The notes under the pieces: generated by a model | Told to the model about the DNA's origin: nothing | The model's database searches: none | What the model saw: only the letters and a program-made list of their open reading frames with translations | Made by a program: the position numbers and the translations under genes | Assembly: GCF_003461245.1 (NCBI RefSeq) | Contig: NZ_QTWS01000011.1 | Coordinates: 34,155-98,154 of the forward strand | DNA: 64,000 nucleotides | From: Blautia sp. AF19-10LB | Lineage (GTDB): Bacteria; Bacillota; Clostridia; Lachnospirales; Lachnospiraceae | Reading direction: 5' to 3' | In this document: piece after piece, positions 24,304 through 33,948 of the stretch | Layout of the letters: the number at the start of each line of letters is the position of its first letter | How positions within the stretch are numbered: position 1 is the stretch's first letter

Positions 24304-26139
24304 ATGAATGTTTTGAATCTGGAGCACATCAGTAAAGTTTATGGAGATAAAGTGATCTTTGATGATATTTCCTGCGGAATCCATCAGGGAGACAAGATCG
24401 GTATCATCGGAATCAACGGAACAGGAAAAACAACGTTTCTCAGGATTCTTGCCGGTCTGGAAGAAGCAGATGAGGGTCAGGTGATCACACAGAACGGACT
24501 TCGTATTACCTATCTTCCTCAGCATCCGGAATTTCCGGAGGGTGCGACGATTCTTTCCTATGTGACACAGGGACAGAAAGACAAGAGCTGGAATCCGGAG
24601 ACAGAGGCGCATATGATCCTCAATAAACTGGGAATCGAAGACCACGAAGAAGAAATCGACCATCTCTCCGGCGGCCAGAAGAAACGTGTCGCACTGGCAG
24701 CTGTTCTGGCAAACCCGACGGATGTCCTGATCCTTGACGAGCCGACCAACCATCTGGACAATGAGATGGCATCCTGGCTGGAGGATTATCTGAACCGTTT
24801 CAAGGGCGTTGTGATCATGGTGACACATGACCGTTATTTCCTTGACCGTGTGACAAACAAGATTCTGGAGATCAGCCATGGAAAGATTTACAGCTATGAG
24901 GCAAAATATTCCGACTTTCTGGAACTCAAGGCGCAGAGAGAAGAGATGGAGATGGCTTCCGAGCGTAAGAAACAGAGCATTCTCCGTATGGAGATCGAGT
25001 GGGCGAAACGTGGCTGCCGTGCAAGAAGCACCAAGCAGAGAGCCCGTCTTGACCGTCTGGAAGCAATGAAGAATTCCACAGCCCCGGTACGTGACAAGAA
25101 TGTGGAGATTGATTCGGTAGAGACCAGAATGGGCAAAAAAACGATCGAGCTTCATCATATTTCCAAGCGTTTTGGTGACAAAGTCTGCATCAATGATTTT
25201 GATTATATCGTACTCAAAAATCAGCGCCTTGGTATCATCGGACCAAATGGCTGCGGAAAGTCCACACTTCTCAAGATCATCGCGGGCATCGTACAGCCGG
25301 ACAGCGGTGAGGTGGAGATCGGGGATACCATCAAACTGGGATATTTTTCTCAGGAGATCGAGGATATGAACAGCAGCCAGAGAGTGATCGACTACATCAA
25401 GGATGTGGCAGAATTTATCCCGACCAGGGACGGACTTATCAGTGCATCGAAACTTCTGGAGCAGTTTCTTTTTGATCCGGCCATGCAGTATGCACCAATC
25501 GAGAAGCTTTCCGGTGGAGAGAAGAAACGCCTGTATCTTCTCAAAGTGCTGGCAGCAGCACCAAATGTCCTTCTTCTGGATGAGATCACGAACGATATCG
25601 ATATTCCTACTCTTACGATCCTGGAGGACTATCTGGATTCGTTTGCCGGAATCGTTATTGCGGTGTCTCATGACCGTTATTTTCTTGATAATCTGGCCGA
25701 CCGTATTTTTGAATTTGACAGAAATGGAAATCTTACCCAATATGAAGGCGGTTATACCGATTATCTGGAGGCAAAGAAACGCAGCGAGGGAATCGATGTC
25801 GAAGAAAGTGGAGCTTCCGGAGCAGTAAAAAATGATTCTGAAGCGCCAAAGACAGAGAAAGATTCTGTGAAGACCTGGAAACAGAACCGTCCGGTCAAAC
25901 TGAAATTCAGCTACAAAGAACAGCGGGAATATGAGACGATCGATGATGATATTGCGGCTCTGGAGGCCCGTATTGAGAAGCTGGATGCGGATATTATGGC
26001 AAATGCGACCAATTCCGGCAAATTAAATGAACTTACACAGGAAAAAACACAGGCAGAAGCACAGCTGGAAGAAAAGATGGACCGCTGGGTATATCTGAAT
26101 GATCTCGCAGAGCAGATCGAGGCGCAGAATAATAATTAA
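24304..26139 (+). CDS. ABC-F family ATPase
   Basis: 611-aa soluble protein with two ABC ATPase domains and no membrane segment. The motifs are Walker A GINGTGKTT and GPNGCGKST, signatures LSGGQKKRV and LSGGEKKRL, and Walker B LILDEPTNHLD and LLLDEITNDID. A charged inter-domain linker (AQREEMEMASERKKQS...) and a C-terminal Uup-like coiled coil follow. ABC-F proteins act on ribosomes: translation factors or antibiotic protection. The linker is of ordinary length, so a housekeeping or Uup-like role is as likely as resistance. ATG 24304 is chosen over TTG 24295, which is only three bases from the AGGAG site. Confidence 0.92.
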   Translation: MNVLNLEHISKVYGDKVIFDDISCGIHQGDKIGIIGINGTGKTTFLRILAGLEEADEGQVITQNGLRITYLPQHPEFPEGATILSYVTQGQKDKSWNPETEAHMILNKLGIEDHEEEIDHLSGGQKKRVALAAVLANPTDVLILDEPTNHLDNEMASWLEDYLNRFKGVVIMVTHDRYFLDRVTNKILEISHGKIYSYEAKYSDFLELKAQREEMEMASERKKQSILRMEIEWAKRGCRARSTKQRARLDRLEAMKNSTAPVRDKNVEIDSVETRMGKKTIELHHISKRFGDKVCINDFDYIVLKNQRLGIIGPNGCGKSTLLKIIAGIVQPDSGEVEIGDTIKLGYFSQEIEDMNSSQRVIDYIKDVAEFIPTRDGLISASKLLEQFLFDPAMQYAPIEKLSGGEKKRLYLLKVLAAAPNVLLLDEITNDIDIPTLTILEDYLDSFAGIVIAVSHDRYFLDNLADRIFEFDRNGNLTQYEGGYTDYLEAKKRSEGIDVEESGASGAVKNDSEAPKTEKDSVKTWKQNRPVKLKFSYKEQREYETIDDDIAALEARIEKLDADIMANATNSGKLNELTQEKTQAEAQLEEKMDRWVYLNDLAEQIEAQNNN

Positions 26140-26171
26140 TCAGAAAGAGATAATGAATTGCGCGGTTTTTA

Positions 26172-26200
26172 TTGATTTTCACGGTATTCTTTAGTAAGAT
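26172..26200 (+). promoter_or_regulatory. Possible promoter of plsX
   Basis: TTGATT (26172-26177), 17 bases, TAAGAT (26195-26200), about 95 bases ahead of plsX. No FapR-type palindrome was noticed. Confidence 0.5.
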
Positions 26201-26293
26201 AAAGAGATAAATCTTTTTCTGCCGTGAGCAGGAATGATTTTTTCAGAACAGATTTGTAGATTTGACATAAAGAAATAAGCAGGAGGACAGATT

Positions 26294-27352
26294 ATGGCAG
26301 AATTAGTAAAAGTAGTTGTAGATGCCATGGGCGGCGACTATGCACCGGTGGAACCTGTGAAAGCTGCTGTAGAGGCAGTAAAAGAACGGGATGATATTCA
26401 GGTGATCCTGACAGGTGTGGAAGACGTGGTTCAGGCAGAACTTAAGAAATATCCGGATTATCCGAAAGACAGGATCCAGGTGGTGAATGCCACAGAAGTG
26501 ATCGAAACCGCAGAGCCTCCTGTATTTGCGATCCGCAAGAAAAAAGACTCTTCGATTGTAGTCGGACTTAAGATGGTCAAAGAAAAGAAAGCCGATGCTT
26601 TCGTTTCTTCAGGAAGCACAGGTGCTGTTCTGGTCGGAGGCCAGGTACTTGTCGGACGAAGCAAAGGTGTAGAACGTCCGCCTCTTGCCCCGCTGATCCC
26701 GACAGCCAAGGGAGTATCCCTCCTGATCGACTGTGGTGCCAATGTAGACGCAAGACCGTCCCATCTGGTACAGTTTGCCAAGATGGGTTCTATCTATATG
26801 GAAAATGTAGTAGGCATCAAGAATCCGCGTGTTGCTATCGTAAATAACGGCGCAGAGGAAGAGAAGGGAAATGCACTGGTCAAAGAAACTTTCCCTCTTC
26901 TCAAGGAGATCGAAGGCATCAACTTCATCGGAAGCATTGAGGCAAGAGATATTCCGGCAGGTTATGCAGATGTCATCGTCTGCGAGGCTTTTGTCGGAAA
27001 TGTCATCCTCAAATTGTATGAAGGTGTCAGCTCCGAGCTGATCCACAAGATAAAAGAAGGAATGATGAGCACCTTAAAGAGCAAGATCGGTGCGCTCCTC
27101 GTGAAACCGGCACTGAAACAGACACTCAAGAGCTTTGACGCGACAGAGTACGGCGGAGCACCGCTTCTGGGTCTCAAAGGACTTGTAGTCAAGACACATG
27201 GAAGTGCGAAATCAGTCGAGATCCGCAATGCGATCTTCCAGTGTGTGCAGTTTAAACAGCAGAAAATAAATGAAAAAATCGCCGAGCGTATTCTTCCGCC
27301 TCATTATGAAGCCCCAGAAACACCGGCAGCAGAAAAAGAAGGACAGAAATAA
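26294..27352 (+). CDS. plsX: Phosphate acyltransferase PlsX
   Basis: Makes acyl-phosphate from acyl-ACP, the entry to phospholipid synthesis by PlsY. The 352-aa protein starts VKVVVDAMGGDYAP and carries KKKDSSIVVGLKMVKE, SSGSTGAVLVGG and LLIDCGANVDARP. It has a longer than usual polar C-terminal tail (HYEAPETPAAEKEGQK). It is followed after one base by rnc. In many Clostridia acpP lies between plsX and rnc; here it is missing, so acyl carrier protein must be encoded elsewhere. Confidence 0.97.
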   Translation: MAELVKVVVDAMGGDYAPVEPVKAAVEAVKERDDIQVILTGVEDVVQAELKKYPDYPKDRIQVVNATEVIETAEPPVFAIRKKKDSSIVVGLKMVKEKKADAFVSSGSTGAVLVGGQVLVGRSKGVERPPLAPLIPTAKGVSLLIDCGANVDARPSHLVQFAKMGSIYMENVVGIKNPRVAIVNNGAEEEKGNALVKETFPLLKEIEGINFIGSIEARDIPAGYADVIVCEAFVGNVILKLYEGVSSELIHKIKEGMMSTLKSKIGALLVKPALKQTLKSFDATEYGGAPLLGLKGLVVKTHGSAKSVEIRNAIFQCVQFKQQKINEKIAERILPPHYEAPETPAAEKEGQK

Positions 27353-27353
27353 T

Positions 27354-28043
27354 ATGGAAGAATTGGAACAGATCATAGGATATACTTTTCAGAATAAGAA
27401 ACTTTTGAAACAGGCACTGACACACAGCTCCTATGCCAACGAGAAAAAGCTTGGCAAACTTGGGTGTAATGAACGTCTGGAATTCCTGGGCGATGCGGTA
27501 CTGGAACTTGTCAGCAGTGATTTCCTGTATGCACGTTTTCCGCAGATCCCGGAGGGAGAACTCACCAAAAAGAGAGCCAGCCTTGTGTGCGAGCCGAGCC
27601 TTGCCTACTGTGCGAGACAGTTCGGACTCCCGAAATTCCTTCTCCTTGGACGTGGAGAGAACATGACCGGAGGACGAAACAGAGATTCTATCGTATCCGA
27701 TGCGACCGAGGCACTCCTTGGCGCGATTTACCTTGACGGCGGATTTGAGCCGGCGAGAGAGTTTGTGCTGAATTTTATCCTGAATGATATCGAGAGCAAG
27801 CAGCTTTTCTATGACAGCAAGACGATCTTACAGGAGATCGTTCAGGAGAAAGGACTCCAGCCGGTAGAGTATATTCTCACAGAGGAAAAAGGTCCGGATC
27901 ATGACAAGCAGTTCAGCGTAGAAGTAAGAGTAAACGGTGAAGTGTACGGATGTGGCACCGGCCACACCAAAAAAGCCGCAGAGCAGGCGGCAGCTTACCA
28001 GGCGATCCAGGAGAAAAAGCTGGAAGCTGTAAGCGTCAAATGA
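27354..28043 (+). CDS. rnc: Ribonuclease III
   Basis: Double-strand-specific endoribonuclease for rRNA and structured RNA processing, 229 aa. The catalytic signature NERLEFLGDAVLE (residues 39-51, with E43 and D47) and the second metal-site region SDATEALLGAIYLDGG are intact. A C-terminal dsRNA-binding domain begins near residue 155 (TILQEIVQEKGLQP) and ends GTGHTKKAAEQAAAY. ATG 27354 is one base after the plsX stop; an earlier in-frame ATG at 27270 lies within plsX. smc follows 19 bases later. Confidence 0.97.
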   Translation: MEELEQIIGYTFQNKKLLKQALTHSSYANEKKLGKLGCNERLEFLGDAVLELVSSDFLYARFPQIPEGELTKKRASLVCEPSLAYCARQFGLPKFLLLGRGENMTGGRNRDSIVSDATEALLGAIYLDGGFEPAREFVLNFILNDIESKQLFYDSKTILQEIVQEKGLQPVEYILTEEKGPDHDKQFSVEVRVNGEVYGCGTGHTKKAAEQAAAYQAIQEKKLEAVSVK

Positions 28044-28062
28044 AATAAATTGCAGGTGAACT

Positions 28063-31000
28063 ATGTATTTAAAAAATATTGAAGTATATGGCTTCAAATC
28101 GTTTGCCCAGAAGATCAATTTTGAATTCCACAACGGGATCACCGGTATCGTCGGACCGAACGGAAGTGGAAAGAGCAATGTCGGCGATGCCGTCCGCTGG
28201 GTTCTCGGAGAACAGAGCGCGAAGCAGCTTCGAGGCGGCAATATGCAGGATGTCATTTTTTCCGGTACAGAGTCCAGAAAGCCCTTAAGTTTCGCATCGG
28301 TGGCGATCACACTGGATAACAGCGACCACAAGCTTCCAGTGGATTTTAATGAAGTGACTGTCGCGAGACGGCTGTACCGTTCCGGGGAAAGTGAGTATCT
28401 GATCAATGGCAGCAGTTGTCGCCTGAAGGATATCCAGGAGATGTTTTATGACACCGGTATCGGTAAGGAAGGCTACTCCATCATCGGACAGGGACAGATC
28501 GACAAGATCTTAAGCGGCAAGCCAGAGGACCGCAGGGAGCTTTTTGACGAGGCAGCGGGAATCGTAAAATTCAAACGAAGAAAAAATACCACGATCAAGA
28601 AGCTGGAAGAAGAACGCCAGAATCTTGTCCGTGTGACAGATATCTTGAGCGAGCTGACCAAACAGCTCGGTCCATTGGAGAAACAGTCCGAGACAGCAAG
28701 GATCTATCTTGCCAAGCGGGAGGAACTTAAGACACTGGATGTCAATCTTTTCCTTCTGGAATACGAGCAGAGCGTTCAGAATCTGGAAGAACTGGAGCAG
28801 AAACTTTCGAATGCCCAGAGAGAACTTGACGAAGCCCAGAAAGCCTATGACCGCACCAAAACAGAATACGAACGTCTGGAAGAAGAACTGGAAACGCTGA
28901 ATGAGCGTCTGGATTCTCTTAAAGAGGAACAGCAGCAGAATGCCCTTGGAAAGCAGCAGTTTGAAGGTCAGATGCAGGTCCTCGAGGAGCAGATCCTTGC
29001 GGGCAGACAGAGCAGTGAACATTTCAAATCCCGACTGGCAACGCTCAAGGAAGAACTTGCACATCGCCGGGAAGAGCAGGAAAACTTAAGCGAAGAGAAA
29101 CTGACGATTCACGAAAAGTTAAAAGAGATCCGAAAGAATCTCAAGGAGGAAGAGAAAGAACTCGAAAATATTGCTTCCAATGTAGAAGAATGCACCAGTG
29201 CGGTGGAGGACGGCAAGAATGAGATCATCGAGATCCTCAACAGCCGTGCCACGACCAAGGGAAAAGCGCAGCGATTTGATGCGATGATCGAGCAGCTCGA
29301 TATCCGTAAGGCAGAAGTAAGCCAGAGGATTCTTCGCTTAAAGAGCGAGGAAGAAGTCCTCGAAAATGATCGCAGCCGTTATCAGCAAGCTTATGACGAG
29401 ATCACAGCTTCGATCCAGGAAGGCAATGAGGAATGTACCCATTTAAGTGGAGAAGTACAGAAACTTCAGACGAAACTGCAGGAACAGAGCAGGGAGATAG
29501 AGGCAGGACAGACCGCCTACCACAGAGAGGCATCCCGTCTGGAATCCCTGCGGAATATCACAGAGCGTTATGACGGTTATGGCAACAGTATCCGGAGGGT
29601 CATGGAACAGAAGGCAAAAGAACCGGGTATCCGGGGCGTTGTCGCAGATATCGTCCATGTGCAGAAGGATTACGAAGTTGCGATCGAGACAGCACTTGGC
29701 GGAAGCATCCAGAATATCGTAACGGACAATGAACAGACGGCGAAGCGGATGATAGGTTTCCTGAAGCAGAACCGTTATGGCCGTGCGACCTTCCTTCCAC
29801 TGTCGAATATCAGCGGAAGAGGCGGCTTTACACAAAGAGATGCGCTGAAGGAACCGGGAGTGATCGGAACGGCGAACACACTGGTCCAGGCAGATGCAGA
29901 ATACAGTGAACTGGTACAGTATCTTCTCGGCAGGGTTCTGGTGGTGGACAATATCGACCATGCGATCGCGATCGGCAAGAAATACCGCCACAGTCTCCGA
30001 ATGGTCACGATCGAAGGTGAATCCTTAAGCCCGGGCGGTTCCATGACCGGTGGTGCGTTCCGTAACAACAGCAATCTCCTCGGCCGCCGCCGTGAGATAG
30101 AGGAGCTGGAAAAAAACGTCGCACTTCGTAAGAAAGAACTGGAAACGACCCAGCGATCGATCCTTAAAAACCGTGAACAGCGAAATAAACTCCGTGACAC
30201 GATAAACGAACTCCAGCAGAAGCTCCGTGGACAGTACATCGAGCAGAATACCGCGAAGATGAACCTCGAACAGCTTCAGGAAAAGGCACAGGAGATCCAG
30301 AAAAATTACCGTCAGATCGACCGCGATCAGGATGAGCTGAGACATCAGGCATCGGAGATCCGTGAGGATCATAAGAATATTGCAAAAGAGCTCGAAGATT
30401 CCCAGAAAGACGAGAAAGAGCTGGAAACCTTTATCGAGACGAAGCAGGCCGAGCTGGATGAATGGAAAGCAGAAGAGACTGCCAAACAGAAGAAACTGGA
30501 GCAGATTCGTCTGGATTCTTCCGCGCTGGAACAGCAGGAACATTTCCTTCAGGAAAACTTAAGCCGACTGCAGTCAGAGATCGAGGCTTTTGAAAGGGAA
30601 TCCGAGGACCTGCTTACCAGTCTCGCCCAGAGCGGAGATGAGATCACCCGAAAAGAAGGCGGCATCCAGGACCTCAAAAAAGCGATCGAAGACTGCCGCA
30701 AAAAAGACGAACAGCTTCTTGTACAGAGACAAAAATGCGAGGCAGAGAAGGAAGAGAGAACCGAAAGCCACAAGGCATTTTTTGAAAAAAGAGACCGTCT
30801 TTCTGAGAAAACCACACTTCTGGACAAAGAATGTTTCCGTCTGCGCAGTCAGGCAGAAAAGGTCGAAGAACAGCGGGAAGGACGGATCTCCTACATGTGG
30901 GAAGAGTATGAGATCACTCCAAATAACGCGCTTTCTTACAAAAAAGAAGAGCTCGATGATTTTCAGGAGATCAAAAAAGACGTTACCCGCATCAAAGAGG

Positions 31001-31623
31001 AGATCCGCAGGCTCGGTTCCGTCAACGTCAATGCGATCGAAGATTACAAAGAACTTCTCGAACGTCACACTTTCCTGACGACCCAGTATACGGATCTTGT
31101 CAAGGCAGAGGAGACACTGGAGAATATCATCCAGGAACTGGATGAGGGAATGCGGAAGCAGTTTGCCGAGAAATTCCAGGATATCCAGAGGGAATTTGAC
31201 AAGGCATTTAAGGAACTGTTCGGTGGAGGAAAGGGAACGCTGGAACTGGCAGAGGGAGAAGATATCCTCGAAGCCGGTATCCGGATCATCTCACAGCCGC
31301 CGGGCAAAAAACTTCAGAATATGATGCAGCTTTCCGGTGGAGAGAAAGCTCTGACCGCGATCGCGCTTCTGTTTGCGATCCAGAACCTGAAACCGTCCCC
31401 GTTCTGTCTTCTCGATGAGATCGAGGCGGCACTGGATGACTCCAACGTTGGACGCTTCGCATCTTATCTTCAGAAGTTGACGAAAAATACACAATTTATT
31501 ATAATAACACATAGACGCGGCACGATGAATGCCGCAGACCGGTTATATGGTATCACCATGCAGGAGAAGGGCATATCCACCCTGGTTTCCGTAGACCTGG
31601 TCGAGAACCAGTTAACCAGATAA
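28063..31623 (+). CDS. smc: Chromosome segregation protein SMC
   Basis: 1186-aa condensin ATPase acting with ScpA/ScpB on the nucleoid. The N-terminal head has Walker A GPNGSGKSN (residues 31-39). Two long heptad-rich coiled coils flank a hinge near residues 510-670 (GYGNSIRRVME..., SLSPGGSMTGGAF). The C-terminal head has signature LSGGEKALTAIALL and Walker B CLLDEIEAALDD. Length and architecture are normal. It sits in the conserved rnc-smc-ftsY order; ftsY begins just downstream. Confidence 0.98.
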   Translation: MYLKNIEVYGFKSFAQKINFEFHNGITGIVGPNGSGKSNVGDAVRWVLGEQSAKQLRGGNMQDVIFSGTESRKPLSFASVAITLDNSDHKLPVDFNEVTVARRLYRSGESEYLINGSSCRLKDIQEMFYDTGIGKEGYSIIGQGQIDKILSGKPEDRRELFDEAAGIVKFKRRKNTTIKKLEEERQNLVRVTDILSELTKQLGPLEKQSETARIYLAKREELKTLDVNLFLLEYEQSVQNLEELEQKLSNAQRELDEAQKAYDRTKTEYERLEEELETLNERLDSLKEEQQQNALGKQQFEGQMQVLEEQILAGRQSSEHFKSRLATLKEELAHRREEQENLSEEKLTIHEKLKEIRKNLKEEEKELENIASNVEECTSAVEDGKNEIIEILNSRATTKGKAQRFDAMIEQLDIRKAEVSQRILRLKSEEEVLENDRSRYQQAYDEITASIQEGNEECTHLSGEVQKLQTKLQEQSREIEAGQTAYHREASRLESLRNITERYDGYGNSIRRVMEQKAKEPGIRGVVADIVHVQKDYEVAIETALGGSIQNIVTDNEQTAKRMIGFLKQNRYGRATFLPLSNISGRGGFTQRDALKEPGVIGTANTLVQADAEYSELVQYLLGRVLVVDNIDHAIAIGKKYRHSLRMVTIEGESLSPGGSMTGGAFRNNSNLLGRRREIEELEKNVALRKKELETTQRSILKNREQRNKLRDTINELQQKLRGQYIEQNTAKMNLEQLQEKAQEIQKNYRQIDRDQDELRHQASEIREDHKNIAKELEDSQKDEKELETFIETKQAELDEWKAEETAKQKKLEQIRLDSSALEQQEHFLQENLSRLQSEIEAFERESEDLLTSLAQSGDEITRKEGGIQDLKKAIEDCRKKDEQLLVQRQKCEAEKEERTESHKAFFEKRDRLSEKTTLLDKECFRLRSQAEKVEEQREGRISYMWEEYEITPNNALSYKKEELDDFQEIKKDVTRIKEEIRRLGSVNVNAIEDYKELLERHTFLTTQYTDLVKAEETLENIIQELDEGMRKQFAEKFQDIQREFDKAFKELFGGGKGTLELAEGEDILEAGIRIISQPPGKKLQNMMQLSGGEKALTAIALLFAIQNLKPSPFCLLDEIEAALDDSNVGRFASYLQKLTKNTQFIIITHRRGTMNAADRLYGITMQEKGISTLVSVDLVENQLTR

Positions 31624-31638
31624 CGAGGAGGTATGAAA

Positions 31639-32592
31639 ATGGCTGAAGAAAAAAAAGGATTTTTTAAACGTCTGGTCAGCGGCCTTACCAAAACAAGAGA
31701 CAATATCGTTGCCGGATTTGATTCGATTTTCAGTGGTTATTCCAGCATTGATGAGGATTTTTATGAGGAACTCGAAGAAATCCTTATCATGGGAGATATC
31801 GGGATCAACGCAACATCAGCAATCATAGAGAAACTGAAAGAACAGGTTTCCGAACAGCATATCAAGAACCCGGCAGAGTGCAAGCAGCTTTTGATCGACG
31901 GGATCAAAGAGCAGATGCGTGTTGACAGTACAGAATACGCATTCGAAAACCAGAAATCTGTGATCCTTGTGATCGGTGTCAACGGAGTAGGAAAGACAAC
32001 TTCTGTTGGTAAACTTGCCGGCAAACTCAAAGATCAGGGAAAGAAAGTCATCCTTGCAGCAGCAGATACCTTCCGTGCGGCAGCAGGTGAGCAGCTTGCA
32101 CAGTGGGCAAACCGTGCAGGTGTCGACCTTATCGGCGGACAGGCAGGAGCAGACCCGGCATCTATCGTATATGATGCGGTGGCAGCAGCCAAGGCAAGAA
32201 ATGCAGATGTCCTGATCTGTGACACCGCAGGAAGACTTCACAATAAGAAAAACCTTATGGAAGAACTCCGCAAGATCTACAGGATCCTTGAGAGAGAATA
32301 TCCGGAGGCATATCTGGAAACGCTGGTCGTTCTCGACGGAACAACAGGACAGAATGCCTTGGCACAGGCAAAGCAGTTTGCAGAAGTTGCCAACGTAAAC
32401 GGAATCATCCTTACCAAACTGGATGGCACAGCAAAAGGTGGTATTGCAGTGGCGATCCAGTCAGAGCTTGATATTCCGGTCAAATACATCGGTGTCGGCG
32501 AGCAGATCGATGACCTGCAGAAATTCGATGCAGATGTGTTTGTCAATGCACTGTTTGACGTAGACGAGAAAGATCTTGATACAGAAGAATAA
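31639..32592 (+). CDS. ftsY: Signal recognition particle receptor FtsY
   Basis: SRP receptor GTPase that delivers ribosome-nascent chains to the Sec translocon. 317 aa with a short N-terminal A region (EEKKGFFKRLVSGL), then the NG domain: GVNGVGKTT (G1), DTAGRL (G3), TKLDGTAKGG (G4) and a C-terminal GVGEQIDDLQKFDAD. GAGGAGG lies seven bases before ATG 31639, and only one base before the alternative ATG at 31633, which decides the start. Its partner ffh is in this window at 38427. Confidence 0.97.
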   Translation: MAEEKKGFFKRLVSGLTKTRDNIVAGFDSIFSGYSSIDEDFYEELEEILIMGDIGINATSAIIEKLKEQVSEQHIKNPAECKQLLIDGIKEQMRVDSTEYAFENQKSVILVIGVNGVGKTTSVGKLAGKLKDQGKKVILAAADTFRAAAGEQLAQWANRAGVDLIGGQAGADPASIVYDAVAAAKARNADVLICDTAGRLHNKKNLMEELRKIYRILEREYPEAYLETLVVLDGTTGQNALAQAKQFAEVANVNGIILTKLDGTAKGGIAVAIQSELDIPVKYIGVGEQIDDLQKFDADVFVNALFDVDEKDLDTEE

Positions 32593-32631
32593 ATAAACTG
32601 TTCACAGAAACAGAACGAGGAGGAGCAAAAG

Positions 32632-33843
32632 ATGCTTACATTAGAGAGCTTTGAAGAGGCAGCAGAGATCGTAAAACAGGTAACACAGGAAACAAAGCTG
32701 ATCAAGAGTGCATATTTTTCAGAACTGACAGGAAACAAGGTTTTCCTGAAACCGGAGAACATGCAGCGTACCGGCGCATACAAAGTGCGTGGCGCATACT
32801 ACAAGATCAGCACACTTTCCGAAGAAGAGAGAGCGAAGGGACTGATCGCTGCATCCGCAGGAAACCATGCACAGGGTGTTGCTTATGCAGCACATAAATT
32901 CGGTGCAAAGGCAGTCATCGTTATGCCGACTACCACACCGCTTATCAAAGTAGAGCGTACCAAGAGCTACGGCGCAGAAGTCATCCTCAAAGGGGATGTT
33001 TACGACGAAGCCTGTGCTTACGCGCTGGAACTGGCAGAAAAAGAAGGATACACTTTCATCCATCCATTCGATGATCCGGCTGTTGCAACAGGACAGGGAA
33101 CCATCGCCATGGAGATCGTTCAGGAGCTGCCGCTGGTAGATTATATCCTGGTTCCAATTGGAGGAGGCGGACTGGCAACAGGTGTTTCCACTCTTGCCAA
33201 GCTTCTGAACCCGCACATCAAAGTCATCGGTGTAGAGCCATCCGGAGCTGCCTGCATGAAAGCTTCCATTGAGAAAGGCGAAGTTGTCACTCTTCCTCAT
33301 GTAAATACCATTGCAGATGGTACTGCAGTACAGACACCGGGCGAGCACATCTTCTCGTACATCCAGGAGAATCTGGATGACATCATCACGATCGACGATG
33401 ATGAGCTGATCGTTGCTTTCCTTGATATGGTAGAAAACCACAAGATGATCGTTGAGAACTCTGGACTTCTGACAGTTGCAGCACTCCGTCATCTGAACTT
33501 CACTGGCAAGAAAGTCGTATCCATCTTAAGTGGTGGAAATATGGACGTGATCACCATGTCTTCTGTTGTTCAGCATGGTCTGATCCAGAGAGACAGAATC
33601 TTTACTGTTTCTGTCCTGATCCCGGACAAGCCGGGTGAACTGGTACGTGTTGCATCCATCATTGCAGAAAACCAGGGCAACGTCATCAAACTGGATCACA
33701 ATCAGTTTATCAGCACCAACCGTAACGAGGCAGTGGAACTTAAGGTAACACTGGAAGCATACGGAACAGAGCACAAGAATAAGATCGTTCAGGCTCTGGA
33801 AAAAGCAGGATGCAGACCGAAAGTGATTCGCGCAAGTCTGTAA
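32632..33843 (+). CDS. ilvA: Threonine ammonia-lyase
   Basis: PLP enzyme (fold type II) deaminating L-threonine to 2-oxobutanoate and ammonia. 403 aa: PLP-binding Lys in TGAYKVRGA (K51), SAGNHAQGVA for substrate, the phosphate-binding PIGGGGLATG, and a single C-terminal ACT-like domain (about 328-403, VLIPDKPGELVRVA). One ACT domain and this length fit the TdcB-like/short IlvA group, so either isoleucine synthesis or threonine catabolism is possible. No other ilv gene is adjacent. An intrinsic terminator follows. Confidence 0.93.
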   Translation: MLTLESFEEAAEIVKQVTQETKLIKSAYFSELTGNKVFLKPENMQRTGAYKVRGAYYKISTLSEEERAKGLIAASAGNHAQGVAYAAHKFGAKAVIVMPTTTPLIKVERTKSYGAEVILKGDVYDEACAYALELAEKEGYTFIHPFDDPAVATGQGTIAMEIVQELPLVDYILVPIGGGGLATGVSTLAKLLNPHIKVIGVEPSGAACMKASIEKGEVVTLPHVNTIADGTAVQTPGEHIFSYIQENLDDIITIDDDELIVAFLDMVENHKMIVENSGLLTVAALRHLNFTGKKVVSILSGGNMDVITMSSVVQHGLIQRDRIFTVSVLIPDKPGELVRVASIIAENQGNVIKLDHNQFISTNRNEAVELKVTLEAYGTEHKNKIVQALEKAGCRPKVIRASL

Positions 33844-33872
33844 AGTATAAGAAATTCTGATAAAAGAAAAGC

Positions 33873-33908
33873 AGGGGATTCAGACCGGGGAGGTCCGGAT
33901 CCCCTTTT
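33873..33908 (+). terminator. Terminator after threonine ammonia-lyase
   Basis: GGGGATTCAGACC pairs with GGTCCGGATCCCC across a GGGGA loop region, followed by TTTT. A strong stem with a short T run. Confidence 0.85.
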
Positions 33909-33948
33909 GGCCAAATAGAATAACCACTTAAAAAGGGGGTAATTTTTT

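Noticed and set aside
23746-25740. 664-codon minus-strand open frame
   Set aside because: It lies antisense to the MATE and ABC-F genes, whose motifs are intact; its translation is Cys/His/Ile-rich and low in protein-like character. A mirror of biased codons.
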